From: Deinococcus sp. Leaf326
GTDB taxonomy: Bacteria > Deinococcota > Deinococci > Deinococcales > Deinococcaceae
Reading direction: 5' to 3'
DNA: 64,000 bases
Assembly (NCBI RefSeq): GCF_001424185.1
Contig: NZ_LMOM01000001.1
Location: forward strand, 87,255 to 151,254
A program made the translations under genes and the position numbers. Under the pieces are notes generated by a model. The model was not told the DNA's origin. It worked only from the letters and a program-made list of their open reading frames with translations, and made no database searches. Below are positions 13,685 through 25,888 of the stretch, piece by piece (the first letter of the stretch is position 1; each line of letters starts with the position of its first letter).

Positions 13685-14277
13685 TGGGCACGGCCGAGGC
13701 GCCCGTGCCCGACTCTGCCGGCCTGCCCGCTGAGGGGCCCGTGGTGGCCGTGGCGATCTACGCCGGTATTAGCGAGCTCGAGCTCGGCGCGATGGTCACG
13801 GTCTGCCGGCTGTGCGGCGGTGAGGGCGTGACCCGTACGGTGAACCGCTCGCGCGCCAGCATCGTCACAGCGGGAGGGCTGGTCATGACGCCGCAGGTGC
13901 TGTATGCCGCCCTGCCTGAGGTCTGTGCGCTGCTGCTGCCCGGTGGTCCCGGCGCGGCCAGGGCGGCGCGCGACCCGCTGCTGCGCGCCTTCCTGTCTTC
14001 GCACGCGGCGCTGCCCACGGGCGCGAGTGGCAGCGGGCTGCTGCTGGCCGGCGAGGGCGGGCTGCTGCGCGGGCGCGAGGTCGGCGGCCCCCCCGAGCTG
14101 GAAGACACCCTGTGGGCCCACGAACCGGCCTCGCTGCACCCCGGCGAGGTGCGGCGCAGCGGTCCGCTGACCTCCGCGCCGGGAGGGGTGGGGGCGCTGC
14201 AGGCTGCGCTGGCGGTGGCCGGGACGTTGTGGGGCGAAAACGCCGCTCGGGACGCCGCCTACCGCCTGGGTCTCTGA
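13684..14277 (+). CDS. DJ-1/PfpI-like protein lacking the Cys nucleophile
   Basis: 197 residues. The fold signature is a glutamine-amidotransferase-like core: VVAVAIYAGISELELGAMV, then ALLLPGGPGAARAARDPLLRAFL, then the elbow region LPTGASGSGLLLAGEGGLLRG. In DJ-1/PfpI proteins the elbow carries a catalytic Cys; here the position is occupied by Ala/Ser/Gly, so normal chemistry looks lost. It may bind ligands or be structural. Last gene of the 13.1-14.3 kb operon. Confidence 0.65.
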   Translation: MGTAEAPVPDSAGLPAEGPVVAVAIYAGISELELGAMVTVCRLCGGEGVTRTVNRSRASIVTAGGLVMTPQVLYAALPEVCALLLPGGPGAARAARDPLLRAFLSSHAALPTGASGSGLLLAGEGGLLRGREVGGPPELEDTLWAHEPASLHPGEVRRSGPLTSAPGGVGALQAALAVAGTLWGENAARDAAYRLGL

Positions 14278-14376
14278 AGGGCTGTCCAGGCCGCTCAAGG
14301 GTGTTGCCCCATGACCCGTCCGGTGTTCTGCACCTTTGCCGGGCGGCGGGATAGGGGATGATTCATGGGATCTCGT

Positions 14377-14422
14377 CCGGTTGGCAGGGTCCGGGGCTTT
14401 CCGACCGGACCCTGCCAACCGG
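14377..14422. terminator. 18-bp perfect hairpin terminator
   Basis: Two perfect 18-base arms (14377-14394 and 14405-14422) flank a 10-base loop. The right arm abuts the stop codon of the rRNA methyltransferase gene on the minus strand, with a convergent operon on the other side, so it probably ends transcription both ways despite lacking a U-run. Confidence 0.7.
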
Positions 14423-15598
<1,176 letters not shown>

Positions 15599-15951
15599 CG
15601 GGGAGCAGGGTAGCAGAGGGGGGTGGGAAAGACAGGTGCGCGGCCCGTGGCGTGTGGCCTGTAGAGGGGGTGAAGGCCACGCCTCGCCACCATTCCCGCC
15701 TTCCCATCTTTGCCCCAGTTCCTTCGCCGCCCAAGTCCCCACGAAGGCCGTCCTGCGCGAAGCGTGCGGGCTATTCCGACGCCATGGGACTGGCCCCGAA
15801 CGGAGCCGTCACACCGCAGAGCCGTGCGAGCCCGCCAACGCCCGGGATGACTCTTGCCGAGCGCAGCAAAAAACCCCCTCCCATCGGGAGGGGGGCTGGG
15901 GGGGAGGGCAAGTAGAACCAGAAGCCCTACCACCCAAGCAGGATCAGAAGC
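15599..15951. other. Intergenic region between rlmI-like gene and pckA
   Basis: 353 bases with no credible gene. It holds the methyltransferase -10 box TACCCT on the minus strand (15607-15612) and the pckA terminator at 15868-15895. Open frames here have shadow-type composition. Confidence 0.6.
15868..15895 (-). terminator. Rho-independent terminator of pckA
   Basis: Read on the minus strand, CCCCCTCCC pairs with GGGAGGGGG over a short loop and is followed by TTTTTT (15868-15873), about 60 bases after the pckA stop codon. Confidence 0.85.
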
Positions 15952-17556
<1,605 letters not shown>

Positions 17557-17632
17557 GAGGGTTCCTCCGGTCTGGACTTCGCTTGAATCTCGAATGAATT
17601 TGTGTATGTGCTGTCTCTGAAATGTTGCTTGG

Positions 17633-17751
17633 GGAACCGGTTCCAAGACAACCTTTTGGGTGTTACCGCTCTGGAGACATCACCCCGGGTGTCCGGCGAT
17701 GCCGACCCACAGGGCCGCCGGATATGGCGCAGTTGTGTTCAGGCCTGAACA
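17633..17751 (-). promoter_or_regulatory. Two palindromic operator candidates before pckA
   Basis: GGAACCGGTTCC (17633-17644) is a perfect 12-base palindrome with a central CG, typical of LacI-family operators, 77 bases upstream of the pckA start. TGTTCAGGCCTGAACA (17736-17751) is a perfect 16-base palindrome further upstream. No clear -35/-10 pair could be fixed between them. Confidence 0.5.
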
Positions 17752-17767
17752 GATGGGGCGGTGGGCC

Positions 17768-18508
17768 TCAGTCGCCCCCGAGAAAGCGGGCCGTCTCGCG
17801 GTGCAGCAGCTCGGCCGACTTGAGCGAGTCGAAGGTGTGCCCCGCGCCTGGAATGCCCACGGCCTCGCAGCGCAGCGCCGCCGCGTAGCGCACGCCCCAC
17901 TCGGGCGGACAGGTCTGGTCGGCGTCCCCGTGAAAGACTCTCGCTTCGCCGCCCCAGGCCGCCGCCGCCTCCAGCGGGCGCAGGCGCACGACCTCCTGCA
18001 AAAAGGCCCGGCCCAGGGGCCAGCCGCCGTAATCGCTGACGACCGGCGGCAAAAAGCCCCCGCGGAGCATCGGCAGCCACAGCTCGGGCAGGGCGGGCGC
18101 CCACAGCGCGAGACGGTGGGGCCGCACCGTGGCGGCCGCGAGCGCCCCCACCATGCCGCCCATGCTGAAGCCCAGCAGCATGACCCGTTCGGGATCGAGA
18201 CCCGGCTGGTGGCGCAGGTACGCCGCCGCCGCTGCCGCGTCCTCGACCTCGCGTGAGACGGTCATCTCAGCGAAGTCTCCCTGCGACTCGCCGCTGCCCC
18301 GGAAGTCGAAACGCAGCGCCGCGACGCCGCGCCCGGCGAGGTGGCGCGCGAGCAGCACGAAACTCCGGTGGCTCTCGAACCGGTTGCCAGTGAAGCCGTG
18401 CAGCATGACTACGCTGGGCCAGCCCGCCGCCGGGGCCTGGCCGTCCGGGGTATGCAGCATCCCGTAGAGCCGCTGGCCGTCCACGCTGAACTGGGCAAAA
18501 CTTTCCAT
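17768..18508 (-). CDS. Alpha/beta hydrolase (esterase-like)
   Basis: 246 residues. HGFTGNR forms the oxyanion region, GFSMGGMV is the nucleophile elbow, HGDADQTCP carries the acid Asp and GAGHTF the catalytic His, so the triad is complete. It resembles feruloyl/cinnamoyl-esterase-like serine hydrolases; the substrate is unknown. The ATG at 18508 is preceded by CACAAT 7 bases upstream, a possible leaderless -10 box. The longer upstream frame is Arg-rich and not protein-like. Confidence 0.85.
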   Translation of the reverse strand: MESFAQFSVDGQRLYGMLHTPDGQAPAAGWPSVVMLHGFTGNRFESHRSFVLLARHLAGRGVAALRFDFRGSGESQGDFAEMTVSREVEDAAAAAAYLRHQPGLDPERVMLLGFSMGGMVGALAAATVRPHRLALWAPALPELWLPMLRGGFLPPVVSDYGGWPLGRAFLQEVVRLRPLEAAAAWGGEARVFHGDADQTCPPEWGVRYAAALRCEAVGIPGAGHTFDSLKSAELLHRETARFLGGD

Positions 18509-18623
18509 GACCCGGATTGTGGCAGACCGGGCGCGGCGCCTCGCCGGACCTTCAGAGCGGATGTACCGCGCCAGGCGGGCGGGGGCGGGTGTACGTGACC
18601 GTTTCCGAGGCGCCCGCGCCACG

Positions 18624-19748
18624 TTAACCCGGCGCCGGGGCACCGTCCTCCTCCGGGCGGCCCAGAGTGCTCAGAACCGCGCGGTTGCGGCCCTGATTCT
18701 TGGCGGCGTACAGCGCCGTGTCGGCACGCACCGTGAGGCGACCCAGGTCGTCGCCGGGCTGCGCTCCCGCCACTCCCAGGCTGACCGTCACCTCTCCGAC
18801 CTCCGGGTGGGGCGTGGCGTGCAGCCCGGCGCGCAGGCGCTCGGCCACTGTCCAGGCGTCTACGGGCGACGTGCCGGGCAGCACCAGCAGGAATTCCTCG
18901 CCGCCCCAGCGCCCCAGCACGTCGCCCGCGCGCAATCCCGTACTCAGGTGCCGCGCGGCCCAGATGAGCACGGCATCGCCGGTGGGGTGCCCGTAGCGGT
19001 CGTTGACCCGCTTGAAATGGTCGATGTCCAGCAGGACCACGCTGCACGGGCCTGCTGCGGCCAGCGCCGTCTCGATGTGGCCGTACAGCGCGCGGCGGTT
19101 GGGCAGGCCGGTCAGGGGGTCGGTGTGCGCCTGGGTTTCGAGGAGCAGACGCCGGGTGTACTCCTGCGTGAAGCGCTCCCGGTACCACGCCAGGGCGTAG
19201 AGCAGCAGCAAGAGGGGCAGCGCCGACAGGTGGACGCGCAGCAGGTCCAGCCCGCCGCGCGCCAGTCCGCCCAGGCCCAGGGTCAGGGCTGTGCCCAGGG
19301 CGTAGGTGCCGAAGCTCAGGGCCGCCGCCCTCAGGGGCAGGGCGAGGTAGGCCAGCATGGAGACGGCCAGCAAAAACCCCCAGTTGCTCGCGGTCAGCAG
19401 CAGTTGCGCCGGTCCCGACTCCTCGGCGCCCAGCACGAACTGCGTCAGGATCACGGCCGCGTTGCACACGATCACGACTCGTTCGGCCCACGGCAGCGCT
19501 CCGCCGCGCAGCAGCCACACCAGCCCCCACACCGCCATGACGCCCAGCCCGCCGTAGACGCCCAGCGTGGTCATGTCGGGCCGCGGCTGCGCGAGGGTCA
19601 GGCCGCCGAGAATCAGGAGGACCAGCAGGCCCAGCCCCATGCTGAGGACATACACCCGCCGCCGCAGCCCCTCCATGATCCGGATGGGGTCGGCGGGGGG
19701 CGGGGGCGGCGCGGAAAGGGCCCGGCGGCGCTCCATCGGGGCGTTCAT
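18624..19748 (-). CDS. Membrane diguanylate cyclase
   Basis: 374 residues. Six hydrophobic segments in the first 200 residues are followed by a GGDEF domain (about 205-360) with DPLTGLPNRRALY, DIDHFKRVNDRYGH and the active-site loop G-G-E-E-F. It should make c-di-GMP from two GTP under control of a membrane sensor of unknown signal. An upstream RxxD inhibitory site is not obvious. Confidence 0.92.
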   Translation of the reverse strand: MNAPMERRRALSAPPPPPADPIRIMEGLRRRVYVLSMGLGLLVLLILGGLTLAQPRPDMTTLGVYGGLGVMAVWGLVWLLRGGALPWAERVVIVCNAAVILTQFVLGAEESGPAQLLLTASNWGFLLAVSMLAYLALPLRAAALSFGTYALGTALTLGLGGLARGGLDLLRVHLSALPLLLLLYALAWYRERFTQEYTRRLLLETQAHTDPLTGLPNRRALYGHIETALAAAGPCSVVLLDIDHFKRVNDRYGHPTGDAVLIWAARHLSTGLRAGDVLGRWGGEEFLLVLPGTSPVDAWTVAERLRAGLHATPHPEVGEVTVSLGVAGAQPGDDLGRLTVRADTALYAAKNQGRNRAVLSTLGRPEEDGAPAPG

Positions 19749-19754
19749 GCCCGT

Positions 19755-19760
19755 AGTGTA
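19755..19760 (-). promoter_or_regulatory. -10 box TACACT, leaderless cyclase gene
   Basis: On the minus strand TACACT ends 6 bases before the ATG at 19748. Confidence 0.55.
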
Positions 19761-19806
19761 GGCCGCCCCGTGGGCGCTGTTCGGGACCGGCGGCGGCGGC
19801 CTGCGC

Positions 19807-21123
<1,317 letters not shown>

Positions 21124-21150
21124 GGGTGTCTCCTTGGGGGTGGGGCGAGC

Positions 21151-21182
21151 AAAAACCCCCGACTCCGTGTAGGGGTCGGGGG
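21151..21182 (-). terminator. Attenuator terminator in the aspS leader
   Basis: Minus strand: an 11-base arm (21172-21182) pairs with 21156-21166 with one C-A mismatch and a 5-base loop, followed by TTTTT (21151-21155). It lies between the leader peptide stop and the aspS Shine-Dalgarno site. TCCGTG (from 21190-21195) can pair with CACGGA (from 21164-21169) in the loop and 3' arm, giving an alternative antiterminator helix. Confidence 0.8.
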
Positions 21183-21205
21183 CGCGGCGCACGGAAGAGC
21201 GTCCC

Positions 21206-21247
21206 CTAGCGGGGATCGTCATTCACGTTGTTCAGGGCCGCAGGCAT
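21206..21247 (-). CDS. Asn/Asp-rich leader peptide of aspS
   Basis: A 13-codon ORF reading MPAALNNVNDDPR and a TAG stop. Its ATG lies 7 bases after the -10 box, so it would be translated from a leaderless transcript. Three of the 13 residues are Asn (two in tandem) and two are Asp (in tandem), exactly the residues whose charging depends on the downstream enzyme. The position before a competing helix and a U-run terminator is that of an attenuation leader peptide. Confidence 0.75.
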   Translation of the reverse strand: MPAALNNVNDDPR

Positions 21248-21254
21248 AGGCCGG

Positions 21255-21284
21255 AGTGTAGTCCCGGCACACTCACGGGGTCAA
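21255..21284 (-). promoter_or_regulatory. aspS promoter
   Basis: On the minus strand, -35 TTGACC (21279-21284), an 18-base spacer and -10 TACACT (21255-21260). This is one of the best sigma-70-type matches in the window. Confidence 0.75.
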
Positions 21285-21397
21285 TGCCGGAAACTAGGCA
21301 GGAAGGTCGCCCGGCTCCTGCGCCGCTCCCCGCCCGGCGCCGCCCACCTTCCGGCCTGCCCCACCCGTTCCGGCCTGCCGGAACCGCCGACCTCCTC

Positions 21398-21403
21398 TAT
21401 GCT
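21398..21403 (+). promoter_or_regulatory. -10 box TATGCT, leaderless phosphatase gene
   Basis: TATGCT ends 6 bases before the ATG at 21410. Confidence 0.55.
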
Positions 21404-21409
21404 CGGGCC

Positions 21410-22447
21410 ATGTCTCCTTCTTCTCTTCTCGCTCCCGAACTGCAGGCCGCGACGCGGCTGGCGCTGGAGGCGGGCCAGTTGCTGCTCGACCACCTGCGCC
21501 GGGGGCTCAGCGTCGAGCACAAGACCTCCGCCGACGACCCCGTGACTGCCGCCGACCGCGAGGCCTCCGCCCTCATCATGGCGGGGCTGCACGCCGCCTT
21601 TCCGGAGGACGCCCTGCTCAGTGAGGAGGAGACCGACGACGCCCGGCGCCTGGAGCACCGGCGGGTCTGGATCGTGGACCCCATTGACGGCACGAAGGAA
21701 TTCACGACCGCCAGCCCCGACTTCGCCGTGAGCATCGGCCTGGCGATCGGCGGCGAGGCGGTGCTGGGCGTGGTGTACGCGCCCGCGACGGACGAACTCT
21801 TCGCCGGGGCCGTGGGCGCGGGCGTGACCCGGAACGGCGAGCCCGCCGGCTTCAGCACGCGGCCGGAGTACGTCGTGAGCGTTTCCGACACCGAGTACCG
21901 CCGCGAACTGCACCTGCACGACCTCCCCGGTCTGGCCCCCAGCGGCAGCATCGCCCTGAAGCTCGCGCGCATCGCGGCGGGCGAGGCCGACGTGACCTTC
22001 ACCATGAGCCCGCGCAGCGAGTGGGACATCTGCGCCGGAGACGCCCTGGTGCGCGCCTCGGGCGGGCTGCTGCGGCGGCGTGACGGCCGCCCCATCCGGT
22101 ACAACAGCCCCCACCCCAGCCTGGAACAGGGCATCGTCGGGGGTCGCCCGGAGGCGGTCGCGTGGCTGGAGGGCGAACTCGCGGCGCGCGGCCTGCCCAC
22201 CGCGCACCTGGGCCTGACCCCGGCCGACCCTGCCTGGGCCGTGCTCACCCCCGCCGATCAGGCGGCGCTGACCGGCCAGAGCGGCGTCTCGGTGCGGCAC
22301 GCGGGGGGCCGGGCACTCGCGCTGCTCGTCGTGGACCCGGCGACCCGGGAGGTCCGGCGGGCCTCGGGCGACCCCTTTCACCTCGAACGCCTGACCCGCG
22401 ACGTGACGCGCGCCCTGGGGCCGCTCGCTCCCGCCGCACAGCCGTGA
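21410..22447 (+). CDS. CysQ/inositol-monophosphatase-family phosphatase
   Basis: 345 residues. The metal-binding motifs of the family are present: SEEETDD, WIVDPIDGTKEFT and, near the C-terminal side of the core, SEWDICAGDALVRASGG. The KEFT form after DPIDGT points to 3'(2'),5'-bisphosphate nucleotidase (CysQ, PAP hydrolysis) over inositol phosphatase. About 80 extra C-terminal residues (after LPTAHLGL) are unusual and unassigned. Its stop overlaps the next start (TGATG). Confidence 0.85.
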   Translation: MSPSSLLAPELQAATRLALEAGQLLLDHLRRGLSVEHKTSADDPVTAADREASALIMAGLHAAFPEDALLSEEETDDARRLEHRRVWIVDPIDGTKEFTTASPDFAVSIGLAIGGEAVLGVVYAPATDELFAGAVGAGVTRNGEPAGFSTRPEYVVSVSDTEYRRELHLHDLPGLAPSGSIALKLARIAAGEADVTFTMSPRSEWDICAGDALVRASGGLLRRRDGRPIRYNSPHPSLEQGIVGGRPEAVAWLEGELAARGLPTAHLGLTPADPAWAVLTPADQAALTGQSGVSVRHAGGRALALLVVDPATREVRRASGDPFHLERLTRDVTRALGPLAPAAQP

Positions 22448-23028
22448 TGGCCGAGCGGCCGGGCGGGGGAGAGGGCGGCGCGGCGCCGCAGTCGGGCCGC
22501 GTGACCCTGAAACGGGTCGTGGACCTCTCGCCGGGCGAGTGGCGCACGCTGCACTCCTTTTTCCGCAGCCGCGAGCTGGCCGACTGGAACGCGGCCAAGC
22601 CCATCCGGCTGCCCGAGTGGCTGTTCCGCAAGATCATGACCGAGGAGGAGCAGACCGGCGAACGCGCGGGCTTCGGCGTGCTGGACGAGGTGGGGCGATT
22701 GATCGGCAGCGCCGAGCTCTACGATTTCCGGCCCTCGCCGCCGCTGCGGCCTACGACCGCCACCCTGGGCGTCATGATCGGGCTGCCGGCGCTGTGGGGC
22801 CAGGGCTACGGCCGCGAGGCGGTGCGGGCGCTGCTGGCCTGGGCCTTCACGTCCTTCCAGCCGCCGCTGGCGCGCGTGCGCCTGACCACCTTCGGGCACA
22901 ACCGCCGCGCGCAGCGGGCCTTCGCGGCCGTGGGGTTCACCGAGACCGGCCGCACGGAGCGCGCCGAGCGTACCGAGGTGCATATGGAACTGACGCGCGC
23001 GGCTTGGGAAAGCCTTCAGAACCGGTGA
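22447..23028 (+). CDS. GNAT-family N-acetyltransferase
   Basis: 193 residues. The acetyl-CoA loop is GLPALWGQGYGREAVRALL (Q/R-x-x-G-x-G/A), and NRRAQRAFAAVGFTETGRTE is the usual C-terminal helix/strand of the RimJ-like branch. It is translationally coupled to the phosphatase. The substrate is unknown. Confidence 0.85.
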   Translation: MAERPGGGEGGAAPQSGRVTLKRVVDLSPGEWRTLHSFFRSRELADWNAAKPIRLPEWLFRKIMTEEEQTGERAGFGVLDEVGRLIGSAELYDFRPSPPLRPTTATLGVMIGLPALWGQGYGREAVRALLAWAFTSFQPPLARVRLTTFGHNRRAQRAFAAVGFTETGRTERAERTEVHMELTRAAWESLQNR

Positions 23029-23064
23029 AGCCCGGCCCGGCCCGGCGCGCCGCACAGTAGACCC

Positions 23065-23982
23065 ATGCGAGTGCTGCTGCCCGACCTGCCCGAATTCCGC
23101 GCCCTGAACGAGTCCGGCGGGGTGCTCGGCGCCGAACTGGCCTTCTACAGCTCCGGCGAGGTGCCGGCCGGGGACGCGCAGGGCGCCGTGCTGTGGATGG
23201 TGGACGCCGAGACCCGCGGCCGCCTCCTGAAAACGCCGGGCCTGGAGTGGGCGCTGACGCTGACCGCCGGGATCGACCACGTGCGCGCCGCCCTGCCCGC
23301 GGGTGTGGCCCTGTACAACGCCAGCCGACTGCACGACCGCGCGGTGGCAGTACACGTGGTCGCCGGGATGCTCGCGGCCGAGCGGGGCCTGCCCGGGTTC
23401 CGGGACGCGCAGCGCCGGGGCGACTGGGCCTCGCCGGTCACACCTGCCGCCTCCGGGCTGCGGACCCTGGACGGACTGAACGTCGTGGTGTGGGGCTTCG
23501 GGGGCATCGGGCGCCTCGTGCGCGACCTGCTCTCGCCCTTCGGCGCGCACGTGGAGGGTATACGTTCGGGCACTCCCGACGCCGAGCGCGACCGCCTGCT
23601 CGCGGAGGCCGACTGGGTGGTGCTGCTGCTGCCCAGCACGCCGCAGACCCGCGGCCTCGTGAACGCGGAGGTGCTCTCTGGTCTCAAGCACGGCGCCTGG
23701 CTGTCGAACCAGGGCCGGGGCAACCTCGTGGTGACGGACGACCTTCTGGCGGCGCTGCGGAGCGGGCACCTCGGCGGCGCGGTCCTCGACGTGACCGACC
23801 CCGAGCCGCTGCCCGCCGGGCATCCGCTGTGGGAGGCGCCCAACGTGCTCATCACGCCGCACATCGCCAGCACGACCACCGACCTCGTGGTGCGCGGCGC
23901 CGCCCTGACCCGTGATTTTCTGCTCGATCTCACCCAGGGCCGCGAGCCGGAGGGCCGGGTGGAGGAGGGCCGGGCGTACTGA
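23065..23982 (+). CDS. D-isomer-specific 2-hydroxyacid dehydrogenase
   Basis: 305 residues. The NAD-binding site is VVWGFGGIGRLVRD; the catalytic Arg lies in the NQGRGNLV region, Glu in the LDVTDPEPLPAGHPLW stretch and His in LITPHIAS. The TPHxxS loop is complete. It probably reduces a 2-keto acid; the substrate is not assignable. Confidence 0.88.
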   Translation: MRVLLPDLPEFRALNESGGVLGAELAFYSSGEVPAGDAQGAVLWMVDAETRGRLLKTPGLEWALTLTAGIDHVRAALPAGVALYNASRLHDRAVAVHVVAGMLAAERGLPGFRDAQRRGDWASPVTPAASGLRTLDGLNVVVWGFGGIGRLVRDLLSPFGAHVEGIRSGTPDAERDRLLAEADWVVLLLPSTPQTRGLVNAEVLSGLKHGAWLSNQGRGNLVVTDDLLAALRSGHLGGAVLDVTDPEPLPAGHPLWEAPNVLITPHIASTTTDLVVRGAALTRDFLLDLTQGREPEGRVEEGRAY

Positions 23983-24061
23983 GCGGGCCGGCCGCGCGAA
24001 TATTGAACCCGGTCCACACCACTGCCCCCCGCAGGGACAGGCGCTCTAGCCTGGGCGCACG

Positions 24062-24946
24062 ATGACCACGACTGCTTTTCTGGGGCTGGGCGCGATGGGC
24101 GCGCCGATGGCCGCCCACCTCGCCCGGCGCGCGCAAGACACGGGCGGGCGCGCCCTCGTCTGGAACCGGACGCCGGGCCGCGCCGAGGCCCACGCCGCCG
24201 CGCACGGCAGCCATGCCGCCACATTGGACGAGGTGGCCGGCGCCGACCTGATCTTCACCTGCCTGCCCACGAGCGCGGAGGTGGACGACCTGATCGCGGC
24301 GCTGGAGGCGCACCTGCGCCCCGGCACGCTGTGGGTGGACTGCACGAGCGGGCACCCGGAGGCGGCGCCCCGCCAGCGTGCGCGGCTCGCGGCCCGCGGC
24401 GTGGGCTTTCTCGACGCGCCGGTCAGCGGCGGCACGGGCGGCGCCGAGGCGGGCGCCCTGACCGTGATGGTCGGCGGCCCCGAGGCCGAGGTCGAGGCGG
24501 CCCGGCCGCACCTCGCCTTCGCGGGGCTGGTCGTGCGGGTGGGGGACACGGGCGCGGGCTTCGCGGTCAAGGCCGTGAACAACGCCCTGCTGGCGGCGAA
24601 CCTGTGGGTGGCCGGCGAGGGACTGGCGACCCTGGTGCGCGCCGGGGTGGACGCGGGCGCGGCGCTGGAGGTCATCAACGCGAGCAGCGGGCGCAGCAAC
24701 GTGTCGCAGAACCTCATTCCCCAACGGGTCTTGACCCGCGAGTTCCCCGCGACCTTTGCGCTCGGCCTGCTCGCCAAGGACGCCGGCATCGCGATGGACC
24801 TCGTTCAGACCGGCAAGGGCAGCGCGCCGGTGCTCGCGCAGGTCGCGGGCCTGACCCGCGCCGCGGCGCAGGTGGTCGGACCTGAACAGGACCACACGGC
24901 CGCCCTGAAACTCATTGAGGCCTTCAACGGCGTGGAGATCAAATGA
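24062..24946 (+). CDS. 3-hydroxyisobutyrate-dehydrogenase-family oxidoreductase
   Basis: 294 residues. [14 protein letters not shown] is the N-terminal nucleotide-binding signature and [22 protein letters not shown] the substrate loop. The catalytic Lys lies in [16 protein letters not shown]. It acts on a beta-hydroxy acid (hydroxyisobutyrate, tartronate semialdehyde or similar). TAGCCT at 24047-24052 is a possible -10 box 9 bases before the ATG. It overlaps the DegV gene by ATGA. Confidence 0.9.
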   Translation: MTTTAFLGLGAMGAPMAAHLARRAQDTGGRALVWNRTPGRAEAHAAAHGSHAATLDEVAGADLIFTCLPTSAEVDDLIAALEAHLRPGTLWVDCTSGHPEAAPRQRARLAARGVGFLDAPVSGGTGGAEAGALTVMVGGPEAEVEAARPHLAFAGLVVRVGDTGAGFAVKAVNNALLAANLWVAGEGLATLVRAGVDAGAALEVINASSGRSNVSQNLIPQRVLTREFPATFALGLLAKDAGIAMDLVQTGKGSAPVLAQVAGLTRAAAQVVGPEQDHTAALKLIEAFNGVEIK

Positions 24947-25818
24947 GCGTTCCCCAGTTCGGCGTGGCCACGGACGGCGGCATCGACACCTACGCGGGCC
25001 TGAAGAACGGCGTGCCCATCGCGCCCTTTTCGGTCAACTTCGGCGCGAAGTCCTACCGCACCTTCGACCTGAGCCGCGAGGCCCTGTTCCGTGAGCTCGA
25101 AACCAACCCGGTCCACCCCACCTCCAGCCAGCCGAGCCCGCAGGACTGGCTCGCCGCGTTCGGGGAAGCCGCCGAGCGCTCGGGCAGCCGGGACATCCTG
25201 GCCGTGACCATCAGCTCGGGCCTGAGCGGCAGCCGCAACGCCGCCGAACAGGCCGCCGCGATGGCCCCGCACCTGCGCGTGACCCTGCACGACTCGCTGA
25301 CCCTCAGCGCCGCGCAGGCCTTTCAGGTGCACGCCGCCCAGACCGCGGCCGAGGCGGGCGAGAGCATGGCGACCGCCCTGGCGTGGACGAAGGCCGTCTC
25401 GGACGAAACCGAGCTGTACTTCACCATCGAGACGCTGGAATACCTGCGCCGCGGCGGGCGCATCGGCCGGGTCGCGGCGACGCTGGGCGGGCTGCTGAAC
25501 CTCAAGCCGGTGGTCACGGTGGACAAGGCGAACGGGGGCACCTATACCAATGTGGGCCGCGCACGCAGCTATTCGGGCGGTATTGAGGCGCTGGTCAAGC
25601 AGATCGACCGCAAATTCGGCGAGGGCACGCCGCTGCGGGCCGGGCTGCTGTACGGCAATATCCACGACGACGCCCCCGCCGCCCTGAAGCTCCTGCAGGC
25701 CCACCATCCCATCCTCTGGTCGGGCGAGGCGGGCGTGAACCCGGTCCTCAACATCCACACCGGACCGCGCGCGCTGGGCGTGGCCGCCGCGCCGGGCCCG
25801 TGGCCCTGGGAACGCTGA
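24943..25818 (+). CDS. DegV-family fatty-acid-binding protein
   Basis: 291 residues. Signatures are the phosphate/lipid loop [17 protein letters not shown], the early VATDGG segment, and [29 protein letters not shown] in the second domain. DegV/FakB proteins bind a fatty acid for FakA kinase; no FakA lies nearby. Translationally coupled to the preceding dehydrogenase. Confidence 0.88.
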   Translation: MSVPQFGVATDGGIDTYAGLKNGVPIAPFSVNFGAKSYRTFDLSREALFRELETNPVHPTSSQPSPQDWLAAFGEAAERSGSRDILAVTISSGLSGSRNAAEQAAAMAPHLRVTLHDSLTLSAAQAFQVHAAQTAAEAGESMATALAWTKAVSDETELYFTIETLEYLRRGGRIGRVAATLGGLLNLKPVVTVDKANGGTYTNVGRARSYSGGIEALVKQIDRKFGEGTPLRAGLLYGNIHDDAPAALKLLQAHHPILWSGEAGVNPVLNIHTGPRALGVAAAPGPWPWER

Positions 25819-25874
25819 GCCTCGGCCGGGGAGGGGGTGGCCGGCGCCGGGACAGCCCGCCTTCTCCGGCCCGC

Positions 25875-25880
25875 TATCCT
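25875..25880 (+). promoter_or_regulatory. -10 box TATCCT, leaderless ccdA
   Basis: TATCCT ends 8 bases before the ATG at 25889. Confidence 0.55.
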
Positions 25881-25888
25881 GCCTGGCG

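Noticed and set aside
22378..23862. 494-residue minus-strand frame across the GNAT and dehydrogenase genes
   Set aside because: It spans two real plus-strand genes and their gap, with shadow composition.
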